Of a stretch of DNA of 64,000 nucleotides, positions 43,982-53,691 are shown piece after piece; position 1 is the first letter of the stretch, and every line of letters begins with the position of its first letter. The translations under genes and the position numbers were made by a program. Under the pieces are notes generated by a model. The model made no database searches. It was not told the DNA's origin and was given only the letters and a program-made list of their open reading frames with translations. This stretch comes from Chondromyces crocatus (GTDB lineage: Bacteria > Myxococcota_A > Polyangia > Polyangiales > Polyangiaceae), in contig NZ_CP012159.1 in NCBI RefSeq assembly GCF_001189295.1, forward strand, positions 248,001 to 312,000, read 5' to 3'.

Positions 43982-45507
43982 AGTCCACACGACGAACGAG
44001 GCCGGCGACCCTGGCGCTGACGGCGATGGTCCTGGCGTCGAGCACAGCCTCCGGGCGCCTGCCTCTCGGCGATTTCGATCGCGCCACGCGCGCCCGCGAA
44101 GCCATCCTCGAGATGGAGCTCGGCGCGGCGCGCGCGATCCTCGACGGCGCCGATCCCTCGGATCCCGCCCTGACGCTCGAGCAAGCGCGGCTCCTCATCT
44201 ACGACGCCGACTGCGACGGCGCAGCCGCCCTCCTCGCCCGCTCCGATCTCGCGGCCACGCGCGAAGGAGCTGCGCTCGGTGACATCGCCCGCGGCTGTGC
44301 CCGCGGCACCGCGGCCACCGTCGTCGTCGAAGACCAGGAGCGCGGCGTGTGGGTGCGCCTCCAGGACGACGACGACCGCGGCTTCGTCCCACTCATCGCC
44401 GACGTCGCGGATCGCGTCCGCGCCGTGCTCGCGAAGGATCTCGGCGTGGAGCTGCCGCGCCCCCTTCGCATCGATCTCGTTCGTGATCAGCACACGCTCG
44501 CGGCGCACACGGGCTTGCCCCTCGAAGCCGCCCAGACCACCGGGACCGTCGCCGTCGCCAAATGGGGTCGGGTGATCATGATCTCGCCCCGCGCCACCAC
44601 CCGAGGGTACGGCTGGCTCGACACCCTTGCCCACGAGATGACCCACCTCGCGCTCTCGCGCGGCACGCGCGACAACGCCCCCCTCTGGCTCCAGGAAGGG
44701 GTGGCCAAGCGGGAGGAGGTGCGCTGGCGCGAGCCCGATCCGTTCGACGACATCCCCCCGGTCGACGCCGTGGCCCTCCTCGGCCTGGAGAAGGGGCTCG
44801 GGCGGCCTCTCGACAAGCTCGGACCTTCCATCGCCATGCTCCCCACCGCCGAGGAGGCCTCCGTCGCCTTCGCCGAGGTGGCGAGCTTCATCCGCTACTG
44901 GGCCAACGAGAACGGCGACGAAGCGCTGCCGCAGCTCCTCGTCCGCCTCAAGGAGGCCACCGAGCCAGGGGACGTCGACCGCGCCATCGCGGCCGTCTCG
45001 GGGACCGATCTCGCTGGCTGGGACAAGCGGTGGCGCAGCTGGCTTTCGACCACACGGCGTGACGTCCCCCAGGAGCTGCTGCCCTGGGGCGACGTGCCGA
45101 ACCGCAAGGAGGTGGCCAAGCGGCTCCGCCTCGGAGATCTCCTCGACGCCCGGGGCCACCACACCGCCGCGGCCACCCAGCTCGCCCGCGCCCAGACCCT
45201 CGCCCCCCACGAAGCCCTGGCCCGCAGCGGCCTGACCGCCGCCCTCCTCGCCGCGGGGGAGCGAGGCAGCGCGCTCCCACTCGTCGAGAAGGTCGAGGAC
45301 GTCCACAACCGGGTCGCTCGCTGGTGGACGCTCCACGGCCTGCTCCACGGAGGTGACGGCCCCGAAGCCGACCGTGCCTACGCGAACGGCATCGCCCTCG
45401 ACCCGCTCGACGCCAAGGTCGCCTGTGAAGAAAAGCTCGCCCCCGAGCTTCCCCGAGATCCCCTTCGCGCTGGCATCTGCGAGATGGCCCGCCGCACGCC
45501 CCGCTGA
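43978..45507 (+). CDS. Peptidase MA-like metallopeptidase with TPR-like tail (509 aa)
   Basis: Signal peptide (ATLALTAMVLASSTASG) then a gluzincin site: LAHEMTHLALS (HExxH) with a downstream Glu in LQEGVAKREE, as in the peptidase MA-like family. The C-terminal part has helical repeats (LGDLLDARGHHTAAATQLARAQTL). Likely a periplasmic zinc protease. Translationally coupled to the DUF4175 gene by an ATGA overlap, so both probably serve one envelope process. A Cys pair (residues about 79 and 100) could be disulfide-bonded. Confidence 0.82.
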   Translation: MKSTRRTRPATLALTAMVLASSTASGRLPLGDFDRATRAREAILEMELGAARAILDGADPSDPALTLEQARLLIYDADCDGAAALLARSDLAATREGAALGDIARGCARGTAATVVVEDQERGVWVRLQDDDDRGFVPLIADVADRVRAVLAKDLGVELPRPLRIDLVRDQHTLAAHTGLPLEAAQTTGTVAVAKWGRVIMISPRATTRGYGWLDTLAHEMTHLALSRGTRDNAPLWLQEGVAKREEVRWREPDPFDDIPPVDAVALLGLEKGLGRPLDKLGPSIAMLPTAEEASVAFAEVASFIRYWANENGDEALPQLLVRLKEATEPGDVDRAIAAVSGTDLAGWDKRWRSWLSTTRRDVPQELLPWGDVPNRKEVAKRLRLGDLLDARGHHTAAATQLARAQTLAPHEALARSGLTAALLAAGERGSALPLVEKVEDVHNRVARWWTLHGLLHGGDGPEADRAYANGIALDPLDAKVACEEKLAPELPRDPLRAGICEMARRTPR

Positions 45508-45546
45508 AAGCCTCCCTGCGCGCGGGCGCGGACGTGGCAGCGCCGC

Positions 45547-46239
45547 TCAGGCCTGCCAGATCGCGAGCAGCCACGCCGCGATCCCGGCGACGCACAGCGC
45601 GATGCCCGGCGCCGTGCCCTTCCACCCGAGCCCTCCCGCGCGTGATCCCTGTCGCAGCGCCCAGATCGCGCCGCCGACCCAGCCCACGAACCCCAGCACC
45701 AGCACCAGCACCCACCCTGCCCGCGGCGCTTCGTCCTTCGACAGCACGGCCAGGTGCTCCCGCTCCACCACCGCGTTCGGCTCGGCGCGCGTCCCTGGAG
45801 GTCGAGGCAAATTCGCCGACAGCCGCGCGATCGCGGCGTTGGCACGCGCCAGATCGTCCTCGTGGGGCGTCTTCAACCACCGCGTCTCCAGCGCGGCCGT
45901 CCGCACGCCTCGCCAGGCGAGGAGCGCAATCTCCGCGTTCCCCAGCCCCTCCGCGGTCGTCGCCAGCGCGATCAGGCGCATGTACGCCACCCGCACGTGG
46001 GGCGCGCCAGGAGCGTACCAGCCCGCCGCACGCCGAGCGTGCACCGTGGCCGCATACGCATCCCCCTGCAGCAGCGCCTCGTTGCTCTCGCCGATCTCCC
46101 GCTCTCCCGAGAAGACCACCCAGCCCGTCACCGCCGCGAGCAACGAGCCCACCACCGTGACGGTCCAGAGCGCCCCCAGCACAGCCCCGAGCCGACGCCG
46201 CGACCGACGCGCGCCAGCGTCCACGCCACCGTCCGTCAC
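45547..46239 (-). CDS. Membrane protein with TPR-like middle, hypothetical (230 aa)
   Basis: One N-terminal helix (LGALWTVTVVGSLLAAVTGWVVF), a soluble helical part (EIGESNEALLQGDAYAATVHARRAAG and on), and two C-terminal helices (AGWVLVLVLGFVGWVGGAIW, GIALCVAGIAAWLLAIW). Start GTG 46239 overlaps the stop of the ABC permease gene as GTGA (46236-46239). It probably works with the permease. No family name is certain. Confidence 0.7.
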   Translation of the reverse strand: MTDGGVDAGARRSRRRLGAVLGALWTVTVVGSLLAAVTGWVVFSGEREIGESNEALLQGDAYAATVHARRAAGWYAPGAPHVRVAYMRLIALATTAEGLGNAEIALLAWRGVRTAALETRWLKTPHEDDLARANAAIARLSANLPRPPGTRAEPNAVVEREHLAVLSKDEAPRAGWVLVLVLGFVGWVGGAIWALRQGSRAGGLGWKGTAPGIALCVAGIAAWLLAIWQA

Positions 46240-47168
46240 AAAAAGTCGCGCCTCCGGAAGATGAACGCCGACACGGCCAGCAAACCCACCCCCCAGGCCA
46301 CCGCGTTCACCCCCGCCCACCCCAGATACATCCCCAGATTGACGTCCGACACCTCACCCGTGAGCAGGGGCCGCGCCGGTACGTAGATTTGCAGGTTGGG
46401 GACCAACTTCGACAGCAGCTTTCCGCCGTCCACCAGGAACGCCGGAAAGAACTTCTTCGGCAACCTCATCAAGTTGTCAGCGTTCCGACCGATGACCAGC
46501 ATGCCGACCGTGAACAGCGCCGAGAGGAACGGCGTGGAGAACGAGGAGAAGAACGTCGCCCAGGCCGCCACGATCCCGACCTCCAGCAGCGCGAGCGCCC
46601 CCCCGACGAGCAGCACCCTGCGCTCCACGGGCGCGACACCAGCGAGCGCGATGCCCACGACGAGCAGGACGATCGACCACGGAATGAACCCGTACGTACG
46701 GAGCGACGGAACGCGCCACGCCCCGACCGCCAGCGCCACCACGATCGCCACCCCGACGCCGATCGTGAGTTCGAGTGAGCGCCCCCCGATCCCGGCGGTG
46801 ATCAGCAACAGCAGCCCGGTGTCGGCGAAGACGAACACCGCGATCGTGAGCAGCGTGCCCAGGTACTTTCCGATGAGATATTCACCCCGCCGGATGGGCC
46901 GCGCCAGGATCGGGAAGAGCGTCTTCTGCTCCAGTTCCCGCTGCAACGAGGTCGCACCGATGATGATCGCCACTGCGAGGCCGAAGAGAGAGATCGACGC
47001 GACCCCCAGATCGCTCACCACCCTCGCGCTCTGCCTCAACGTGAACGCGCCGACGATGATCGAGTAGAACGCGACGGCAAAGGCGACCACCGTGAGCCCG
47101 ATGAGGATACGGGCCCGGAGCGACTCCCGGTACGTGTTGAGGGCAATCGCGAACACGCGGTCAAGCAT
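46236..47168 (-). CDS. ABC-2 type transporter permease (310 aa)
   Basis: Six or so membrane helices in the ABC-2/NosY pattern: an N-terminal MLDRVFAIALNTYRESLRARI, then IIVGAFTLRQ, a cytoplasmic SLQRELEQKTLFPILARPIRR segment, and RRGEYLIGKYLG before the next helix. Such permeases need a separate ATPase, which is not in the window. Start ATG 47168 gives the canonical N-terminus; an upstream extension is not hydrophobic. Divergent from the GNAT gene. Confidence 0.88.
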   Translation of the reverse strand: MLDRVFAIALNTYRESLRARILIGLTVVAFAVAFYSIIVGAFTLRQSARVVSDLGVASISLFGLAVAIIIGATSLQRELEQKTLFPILARPIRRGEYLIGKYLGTLLTIAVFVFADTGLLLLITAGIGGRSLELTIGVGVAIVVALAVGAWRVPSLRTYGFIPWSIVLLVVGIALAGVAPVERRVLLVGGALALLEVGIVAAWATFFSSFSTPFLSALFTVGMLVIGRNADNLMRLPKKFFPAFLVDGGKLLSKLVPNLQIYVPARPLLTGEVSDVNLGMYLGWAGVNAVAWGVGLLAVSAFIFRRRDFL

Positions 47169-47238
47169 CGGCCAGGACCTTACCATGCCACGTCGCCCAC
47201 GGAGGATCGCCGGCAACCAGGGTGAGTACACTCGCCGG

Positions 47239-48072
47239 ATGCGAAGCCCACCTTTGACGGCGCGCCCTGCGACCCCTGCCGATCACCCGCATTTCGCACG
47301 CCTCTTCCCCGAGCTCGGGACGGGGGATCCCATCCCATCTCCGGAGCGCTGGACCGAAACCATGGCGGCCGGCACCTTCCTCTTCGAGGACACCTCGGCC
47401 GACGTGGTCGCATACGCCTACATTCAAGTGCTCTCGGGGACGGCCTACGTGCGCCACCTCGTGGTGGATCCTGCACACCGCGGCCGCGGCCTGGGTCGCG
47501 TCGCCATGGGCCACCTCGCCACCCGGCTCCTCGCCGCCGGGTGCTCACAGTGGTGCTTGAACGTGAAGCCCGACAACAGACCCGCGGTCCGTCTCTACGA
47601 GTCGCTCGGCTTCTCGCAAGTCTATCTCTCCGCAGCATTCCGCTTCGGTTGGGACCTCCTTCTCCGGCTCCCCCGCCCCAGCGAGCGCTGCCTCGTCCGG
47701 CCGGTCTCACCCGCTGACGACAGCGTCATCGAGGCCGCCTTTGCCCTGCCGTCGGGCCAGCTCGACGACCTCCGGCGCAAACCCGACACCGCGCTGCTGT
47801 CTCTGCACGCCATCACGCCTCCAGATGCCCCGCCGCGGGCCTTCGCCGCCTACGACCCGCACTTCCCTGGCGCCTTCCCCTTTCGTGTGGCCACCCCGGC
47901 GCTCGCCCTCCCCTTGCTCGAAGCGATCCGGCCTCATGAGCACCCGGAGAGCCCCTACATGCAGCTCGTCTCGGAACAGCAGGACCTCACGGACATGCTC
48001 CTCGAAGCCGGTGCGACCGAGCGCCTCCGCATCATGCACATGCGTGGCGCCCTGCCGCCGCCGGACGGCTGA
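47239..48072 (+). CDS. GNAT-family N-acetyltransferase (277 aa)
   Basis: The acetyl-CoA loop VRHLVVDPAHRGRGLGRVAM and the C-terminal strand NRPAVRLYESLGF are classic GNAT motifs (about residues 75-140). A second half of about 130 residues looks like an extra, degenerate GNAT-type or substrate-binding domain ending MHMRGALPP. Start ATG 47239. Substrate unknown. Confidence 0.88.
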   Translation: MRSPPLTARPATPADHPHFARLFPELGTGDPIPSPERWTETMAAGTFLFEDTSADVVAYAYIQVLSGTAYVRHLVVDPAHRGRGLGRVAMGHLATRLLAAGCSQWCLNVKPDNRPAVRLYESLGFSQVYLSAAFRFGWDLLLRLPRPSERCLVRPVSPADDSVIEAAFALPSGQLDDLRRKPDTALLSLHAITPPDAPPRAFAAYDPHFPGAFPFRVATPALALPLLEAIRPHEHPESPYMQLVSEQQDLTDMLLEAGATERLRIMHMRGALPPPDG

Positions 48073-48213
48073 ACGGCCACGGCCACCAGCCCGACGTCCC
48101 GTCGTCCCGTCCCGAGCGCCGCTGCAGCTTCCATCATCGAAGAGGTCAGAGGAGGGCTCATCGAGAGACCCCTCCCATCTCCCTCACCCCTGGCCCACGG
48201 AGGAGACGAACCC

Positions 48214-48810
48214 ATGGGGATCCTCGACAAACTCTTTGGAACCGAACCCGAGGCGTCTCGGTTCGATCCTGCGCGGTCACCTTCGTCATCCACAGCGCCG
48301 CCACGTGACCCTGACGCTCAGGCCGTCGAGCGTTACCGCTACCTCCTGCGCACTGCCCCTCCCGATGCCATCGAAGAGGCGCACACGGAGGCGTTCGCTC
48401 GGCTCTCCCCTGACCAGCGGAAGCAAGTCCTCGAACAGATGAGCCAGGGGGTCTCGCTCGTCGAACGCCCGGCGAGCGACGACCCACAAGCGCTCGCCCG
48501 AGCGGCCACCCGCGCAGAGCTTCAGCGACCGGGCTTCATGGAGCGGACGTTCGGGGGCCATGCCCCGGGAGCGCTCGCATCGGGTACAGGTCTAGGTGGC
48601 ACGCTTTTCGCCACGATCGCCGGCAGCTTCATCGGCAGCTCCATTGCCCATTCCCTCTTCGGAGGCATGATGGCGGAAGGGGTCGCCGACGCTGGAAACG
48701 ACGAATTCAGCGATGCAGGATCTCAGGACGCCGACGTGGCCATGGACACCGATGGGGGTGGTGATTTCGATGCCGGCTTCGGTGACGGCTTCGACGGCTT
48801 CGACGTCTAA
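48214..48810 (+). CDS. Conserved hypothetical protein with Asp/Gly-rich tail (198 aa)
   Basis: Start ATG 48214 after a strong GGAGGAG site. N-terminus MGILDKLFGTEPEA, then ERYRYLLRTAPPDAIEEAH and SPDQRKQVLEQM, a pattern recurring in actinobacterial and myxobacterial small proteins of unknown role; a Gly/Ala hydrophobic stretch LGGTLFATIAGSFIGSSIA (about 128-146) may insert in a membrane. The last 40 residues are rich in Asp and Gly. Confidence 0.7.
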   Translation: MGILDKLFGTEPEASRFDPARSPSSSTAPPRDPDAQAVERYRYLLRTAPPDAIEEAHTEAFARLSPDQRKQVLEQMSQGVSLVERPASDDPQALARAATRAELQRPGFMERTFGGHAPGALASGTGLGGTLFATIAGSFIGSSIAHSLFGGMMAEGVADAGNDEFSDAGSQDADVAMDTDGGGDFDAGFGDGFDGFDV

Positions 48811-48865
48811 TGCGCAGCGATAGGGTTCGCTCCGACGCCCGACACTCCCCGGGCTCAGGAATACG

Positions 48866-48885
48866 ACGAGCCCGCGCAGGCTCGT
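48866..48885. other. Stem-loop upstream of the first PAS-STAS gene
   Basis: Seven-base arms acgagcc (48866-48872) and ggctcgt (48879-48885) around cgcgca. It begins 56 bases after the previous stop; no T tract follows, so it may be a weak terminator or an mRNA hairpin. Confidence 0.4.
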
Positions 48886-49071
48886 GAGGATGGTCGCCAT
48901 CGTCCCGACCCGTCCAATCTCGATCGTCTCCCCTCCCACCATCTCATCTACCAGCCACACCGCCGTCGTGGTCTGGTGAAAGTTCGGTCTGGTGTCGACT
49001 GGACTCGAGACGGCGAGGAGCACCATTCAGCTGGTGGCTCGGCGCAGCGCGTGGAGGAGCGGAGGAAGAGT

Positions 49072-50352
49072 ATGGGCAATGACCAGGAGATCCAGCAAAG
49101 GGTGACCAGAGCGGCCCTCGCACTCGACGCATCGGGCGATGGAGCATGGGAGCTGCCCACGGTGACCCGGGAGAGCCTGACCGATCCGGCGCTCGCCGCG
49201 TGGTACTCACCACGCTTCTGCGAGCTGCTCGGCGGCACCGACGTCGAGCTGCGGCCTGTGACGGAGAGCTGGTCCGACGCCATCCTTCCGGAGGATCGTG
49301 AGCGAGTCCAGGACGCCCGCGAGAGGCGCTTCTCCAGGCAAGGGAACAGCACGTCCGTCGAGTACCGCGTGCACACCCGACAGCGCGAGGTGCGGTGGTG
49401 GCAAGAGGTCGGGCGCGTCCAGCCAGGGGATCGTCCCGGGACGCTCCGCATGATCGGCGTCGTCCGTGACATCACCGAGGCCAAGCAGGAGCGGGAGCGG
49501 CTCGATCGGCGCCTCCAGCTGCTCGAGTATACCCAGGCCATCGAGCGCGTGGGCGGGTGGGAGGTCGACCTCGAAGATACCAGCAAGGACGCGTGGCTCG
49601 ACGAGACCTACCGGATCCACGAGCTACCGATCGGCACGAAGGTGGACGTGGAGGAAGGCATCAACTTCTACGCGCCCGAGCATCAGGCCACCATCACCGC
49701 TGCCGTCGAGGGGTGCATGCGCGGAGAGCCTTACGCCGTCGAGCTCGACATCATCACGGCCAAGGGCAACCGCGTCAGCGTGCATGCCACCGGCAGACCT
49801 CACTTCGAGGGCGGCAAGGTCGTCCGCATGTACGGTTGCTTTCGTGACATCACCGAGACCAAGCGGCGCGAAGCCGAACTTCGCCGACAGCTCGCGCTCA
49901 TCACCCGCCAGCAGCGCGCCATCCTGGATCTGTCGACGCCCATCATCCAGCTCTGGGACGACATCATCACCTTGCCCCTGATCGGCAGCATCGACCCGGA
50001 CCGAGCTGCTCAGATCATGGATCGGCTCCTCGACGAGGTCGTCCGCGTCGGTGCCCGCTTCGCCATCCTCGATCTCACCGGCGTCGACACCGTCGACACC
50101 ATGACGGCCGATCAGCTCTTCCGCATCACCCGCGCCGTCGACCTCCTCGGGGCCAGGGCGCTGTTCTGCGGCCTGACGCCGCCAGTCGCCCAGAGCATGA
50201 CCGCGCTCGGGCTCGACATGGCCGGCTTCGTCACCTACCGGAACCTGCAAGAGGCACTGCAGGCCTGCCTGCGTACGCGCGGCGCGCTCGTCCCGACCTC
50301 ACCTCGCCGTGTGCTCCAGGAGGCGTCGAACGCGCGTCGCGCCCGGGAATGA
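49072..50352 (+). CDS. PAS-PAS-STAS signalling protein, RsbR-like, copy 1 (426 aa)
   Basis: Two PAS/PAC modules (about 20-145 and 150-275: WYSPRFCELLGGTDVEL, VVRDITEAKQERERL, then GGWEVDL, ETYRIHE, GCFRDITETKRRE) are followed by a C-terminal STAS domain (LDLSTPIIQLWDDIITLPLIG and ILDLTGVDTVDTMTADQLF). This is the RsbR/stressosome layout with PAS sensors in place of the globin-like head. The Thr in VDTMTAD matches the RsbR phospho-site region. Start ATG 49072 has a GGAGGAAG site. First of three tandem paralogs; no kinase is adjacent. Confidence 0.9.
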   Translation: MGNDQEIQQRVTRAALALDASGDGAWELPTVTRESLTDPALAAWYSPRFCELLGGTDVELRPVTESWSDAILPEDRERVQDARERRFSRQGNSTSVEYRVHTRQREVRWWQEVGRVQPGDRPGTLRMIGVVRDITEAKQERERLDRRLQLLEYTQAIERVGGWEVDLEDTSKDAWLDETYRIHELPIGTKVDVEEGINFYAPEHQATITAAVEGCMRGEPYAVELDIITAKGNRVSVHATGRPHFEGGKVVRMYGCFRDITETKRREAELRRQLALITRQQRAILDLSTPIIQLWDDIITLPLIGSIDPDRAAQIMDRLLDEVVRVGARFAILDLTGVDTVDTMTADQLFRITRAVDLLGARALFCGLTPPVAQSMTALGLDMAGFVTYRNLQEALQACLRTRGALVPTSPRRVLQEASNARRARE

Positions 50353-50427
50353 TGGGCCCATCGTAACGCCTCACGGCCTCCACGATCTCCCGGCACGCAG
50401 CTCGGGGCGTCGACGGTGGGGAGCGGT

Positions 50428-50741
50428 CAGGTGATTGCGTTGGTTCCTGTGGCAATGGTCACTCCCGTGGAACGCCTGGTGTTCTGGCGCTCACCACAAG
50501 GGCTCGCTTTGCCACCGCCGTGATTCTTCAGGCGAGCTCGCTCGCCGATGTCCGCCCTCGTGGCCTTCAGCACCATTACGACCGAAATCGCATTCGTCCA
50601 ACGGCTTCAAGCATCTCGCTTCGTTATATCAGCAGAAGTTCCGTACCTTCTGTCGGTCCAGCTCCGGACTCTCTCCCAGCGCCGACGTATCGATTCGGAG
50701 AATCGCGGTCAACGGAACGAAGGAGAGCGCGGAGAATCAGC
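50428..50741 (+). repeat. Duplicated upstream region, copy A
   Basis: Opens with caggtgattgc at 50428 and continues with tgtggcaatggt, ctggcgctca and ggcgagctcg blocks. Each block recurs in the same order at 52097-52416, so the two are homologous. It ends at the start of the second PAS-STAS gene, whose GGAGAATCAGC site is also shared. Confidence 0.75.
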
Positions 50742-52019
50742 ATGAGCAGACCGCCTGAGACCCAGCAGAAGCAGCGCCTTTCGAGCACCTCGCTCGTGCT
50801 CGAAATCTCTGGCGACGCAGCGTGGGAGATCCCCATGCTGGCGCCCGAGAGCGCGGCCGACCCCGACACCGTCACGCTGTACTCGCCCCGCTTTTGCGAG
50901 CTGCTCGGCTACAAGGAGAGCGAGCTGCCCACGGAAGCGAAGAGCTGGATCGATGCCGTCCTTCTCGAAGATCAAACGACCTTCAGGCAGGCCCACCGTG
51001 CTCGAATCGAGCAGCAAGGCACGACCATCGCCACCGAGTACCGGGTGCGCAACCGGCAGGGTGAGGTCCGCTGGTGGCGCGAGACTGGGCGCGCAGTGCC
51101 CGGTGAAATGCCCGGCATCCTGCGCGTGTTCGGGCTCGTTCGCGACATCACCGAAGCCAAGGAAGCCGACGAGCTCGCCGTCCGCCGGACAGCTCTGCTG
51201 GCGCACACGCAGTCACTCGCGCGCGTGGGCGGCTGGGAGTTCGACATCGTCAACGACAAGCTCTCGTGGCTCGAGGAGACCTACCGCATCCACGAGGTGC
51301 CTCTCGACTACGAGCCGACCGTCGAGAAGGCGATCAACTTCTACGCACCGGAGCACATCCCCTCGATCGTCGATGCGGCCCATCGCTGGCATCAAGGAGA
51401 GCCGTGCGAGGTCCAGCTCGACATCATCACGGCCAAGGGCAATCGCGTCAGCGTGCAGGCGACCGGGTGCCCTCACTACGAGGACGGCAAGGTCGTCCGC
51501 GTCTATGGCTGCTTCCGTGACATTTCCGAGGCCAAGCGGCGCGAGGAGGCGCTCCGCAGTCAGCTCGCGCTCATCACCCGCCAGCAGCGCGCCATCCTCG
51601 ACCTATCGACCCCCATCATCCAGCTCTGGAACGGGATCATCACGCTGCCCCTCATCGGCAACATCGACGCCAGTCGCGCTGCCCAGATCATGGTTCGGCT
51701 CCTCGACGAGATCGTCCGCGTCGGTGCCCGCTTCGCCATCCTCGATCTCACCGGCGTCGACACCGTCGACAGCACGACGGCCGATCAGCTCTTTTGCATC
51801 GCTCGCGCCGCCGATCTGATCGGTGCGAAAGCGTTGTTTTGCGGTCTGACGCCACCCGTCGCCCAGAGCATGACCTCTCTCGGGATCGACATGACGGGCT
51901 TCCTCACCTACCGGAACCTGCAAGAGGCGCTGCAGGCCAGTCTGCGTACGCTGGGAGCGTCCCTTCCTGGCTCGCATCGGCGGGCTTCGGGCGACGTCGA
52001 GCGTACGTCGCGCCCGTGA
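50742..52019 (+). CDS. PAS-PAS-STAS signalling protein, RsbR-like, copy 2 (425 aa)
   Basis: Same architecture as the preceding gene: PAS (LYSPRFCELLGYKESEL), PAS (VGGWEFDIVNDKLSWLEETY) and STAS (LDLSTPIIQLWNGIITLPLIG). At the putative phospho-site it has VDSTTAD, Ser where the other two copies have Thr. It also reads CIARAADLIGAKALF where the others read RITRAV. Start ATG 50742. Closer in sequence to copy 3 than to copy 1 in the N-terminal region (ESAADPD, CELLGYKE). Confidence 0.9.
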   Translation: MSRPPETQQKQRLSSTSLVLEISGDAAWEIPMLAPESAADPDTVTLYSPRFCELLGYKESELPTEAKSWIDAVLLEDQTTFRQAHRARIEQQGTTIATEYRVRNRQGEVRWWRETGRAVPGEMPGILRVFGLVRDITEAKEADELAVRRTALLAHTQSLARVGGWEFDIVNDKLSWLEETYRIHEVPLDYEPTVEKAINFYAPEHIPSIVDAAHRWHQGEPCEVQLDIITAKGNRVSVQATGCPHYEDGKVVRVYGCFRDISEAKRREEALRSQLALITRQQRAILDLSTPIIQLWNGIITLPLIGNIDASRAAQIMVRLLDEIVRVGARFAILDLTGVDTVDSTTADQLFCIARAADLIGAKALFCGLTPPVAQSMTSLGIDMTGFLTYRNLQEALQASLRTLGASLPGSHRRASGDVERTSRP

Positions 52020-52096
52020 ATGCTCCTCGCGCAGCCACATGCTTCGTCACCAACCACCTCCACGCGAGGCTGAAGGTCACGTGGATGTGAGCCAGG

Positions 52097-52416
52097 CAGG
52101 TGATTGCAGCGCTTCGTGTGGCAATGGTTACCAGATCAGAATACCTGGTGATCTGGCGCTCATCGGGGAGCGTTCGCTTCGCCACCCGACGCGTGGTTTC
52201 CAGGCGAGTTCGTTCGATGACATCGCGCTCCGCCGTAACCTCGAACACCATTAAGTACGAAATGGAACACGCTCGTCGGCTTCCTGTGCTCCATTTCATT
52301 GTATCAGCCGGGGGTCTGTGGCTCCTGGAGGCTTCGGCTCCGGATCTCTCCGGACCCTGAAATGTCGGCTCGGAGAGCACTCGCCCATGGGGCGCGGAGA
52401 GGCGCGAGGAATCAGC
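52097..52416 (+). repeat. Duplicated upstream region, copy B
   Basis: Homologous to 50428-50741 (same ordered blocks; caggtgattgc at 52097, tgtggcaatggt, ctggcgctcat, tccaggcgag). The distance from the first block to the start codon is 320 here and 314 in copy A. It includes promoter or leader signals shared by copies 2 and 3. Confidence 0.75.
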
Positions 52417-53691
52417 ATGAGCAGCACCCTTGAGACCCAGCAGAGCCTGGTGAATGCCTCGCTCGCGCTCGAGATCTCCGGAGACGCCGCGTGGGAGATT
52501 CCCGCGATCACGCCGGAGAGCGCGGCCGACCCCGACATCGTCACGCTGTACTCGCCCCGCTTCTGTGAGCTGCTCGGCTACAAGGAAGGCGAGCTGCCCT
52601 CCGAAGCGAGGAGCTGGTTCGACGCCATCGTCCTCGAAGATCAGGCGGCGTTCCGTCAAGCACACCGCGAGCGGTTCGAACGGCAAGGCACGACCACCTC
52701 CCTCGAATACCGCGTGCGCGACCGGCGAGGTGAGATCCGCTGGTGGCACGAACTCGGACGCGCGATCCCCGGCGACGTGCCGGGAATCCTGCGTGTGGTC
52801 GGGCTCATTCGCGACATCACCGACGCGAAGCGAGCCCACGAGCACGCCGAGCGCCGGGCAGCACTGCTGGATTACACCCAGTCCCTCGCGCGCGTGGGTG
52901 GCTGGGAGTTCGACATCGTCAACAACAAGCTCTCCTGGCTCGAGGAAACCTACCGCATCCACGAGGTGCCGATCGACTACGAGCCCACCGTCGAGGAAGG
53001 GATCAACTTCTACGCGCCGGAGCACATCCCCTTGATCGCGGACGCCGTCCAGCGCTGCCAGCAAGGAGAGCCGTACGACGTCCAGCTCGACATCATCACG
53101 GCCAAGGGCAACCGGGTCAGCGTGCAGGCCACCGGCTGCCCTCACTACGAGAACGGCAAGGTCGTCCGCATCTACGGCTGCTTCCGTGACCTCACCGAGA
53201 CCAAACGACGCGAAGAGGAACTCCGCAGCCAGCTCGCACTCATCACCCGCCAGCAGCGCGCCATCCTCGACCTGTCGACACCCATCATCCAGCTCTGGGA
53301 CGAGATCATCACGCTGCCTTTGATCGGCAACATCGACGCCAGCCGCGCCGCCCAGATCATGGACCGCCTCCTCGACGAGGTCGTCCGCGTCGGTGCCCGC
53401 TTCGCCATCCTCGACCTCACCGGCGTCGACGCCGTCGACACCACGACGGCCGATCAGCTCTTCCGCATCACCCGCGCCGTCAACCTCCTCGGCGCGAAGG
53501 CGCGGATCTGCGGTCTGACGCCGCCCGTCGCCCAGACCATGACCTCCCTCGGCATCGACCTGTCCGCGTTCACCACGTACAGCAACCTGCAAGCGGCGCT
53601 GCGCGCTTGCCTCCGCGAGCTCGAACCACGCGCGCCGTCGTCGAAGCGCGCTTCAGGACTGGAAACGCTCACGGCACGTCGAACTCGATGA
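52417..53691 (+). CDS. PAS-PAS-STAS signalling protein, RsbR-like, copy 3 (424 aa)
   Basis: Third paralog: PAS (LYSPRFCELLGYKEGEL), PAS (GGWEFDIVNNKLSWLEETY) and STAS (AILDLTGVDAVDTTTADQLF). Thr is kept in the phospho-site region. Start ATG 52417 after GAGGAATCAGC. Its last 23 bases overlap the end of the convergent lipoprotein gene (53669-53691). Confidence 0.9.
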   Translation: MSSTLETQQSLVNASLALEISGDAAWEIPAITPESAADPDIVTLYSPRFCELLGYKEGELPSEARSWFDAIVLEDQAAFRQAHRERFERQGTTTSLEYRVRDRRGEIRWWHELGRAIPGDVPGILRVVGLIRDITDAKRAHEHAERRAALLDYTQSLARVGGWEFDIVNNKLSWLEETYRIHEVPIDYEPTVEEGINFYAPEHIPLIADAVQRCQQGEPYDVQLDIITAKGNRVSVQATGCPHYENGKVVRIYGCFRDLTETKRREEELRSQLALITRQQRAILDLSTPIIQLWDEIITLPLIGNIDASRAAQIMDRLLDEVVRVGARFAILDLTGVDAVDTTTADQLFRITRAVNLLGAKARICGLTPPVAQTMTSLGIDLSAFTTYSNLQAALRACLRELEPRAPSSKRASGLETLTARRTR

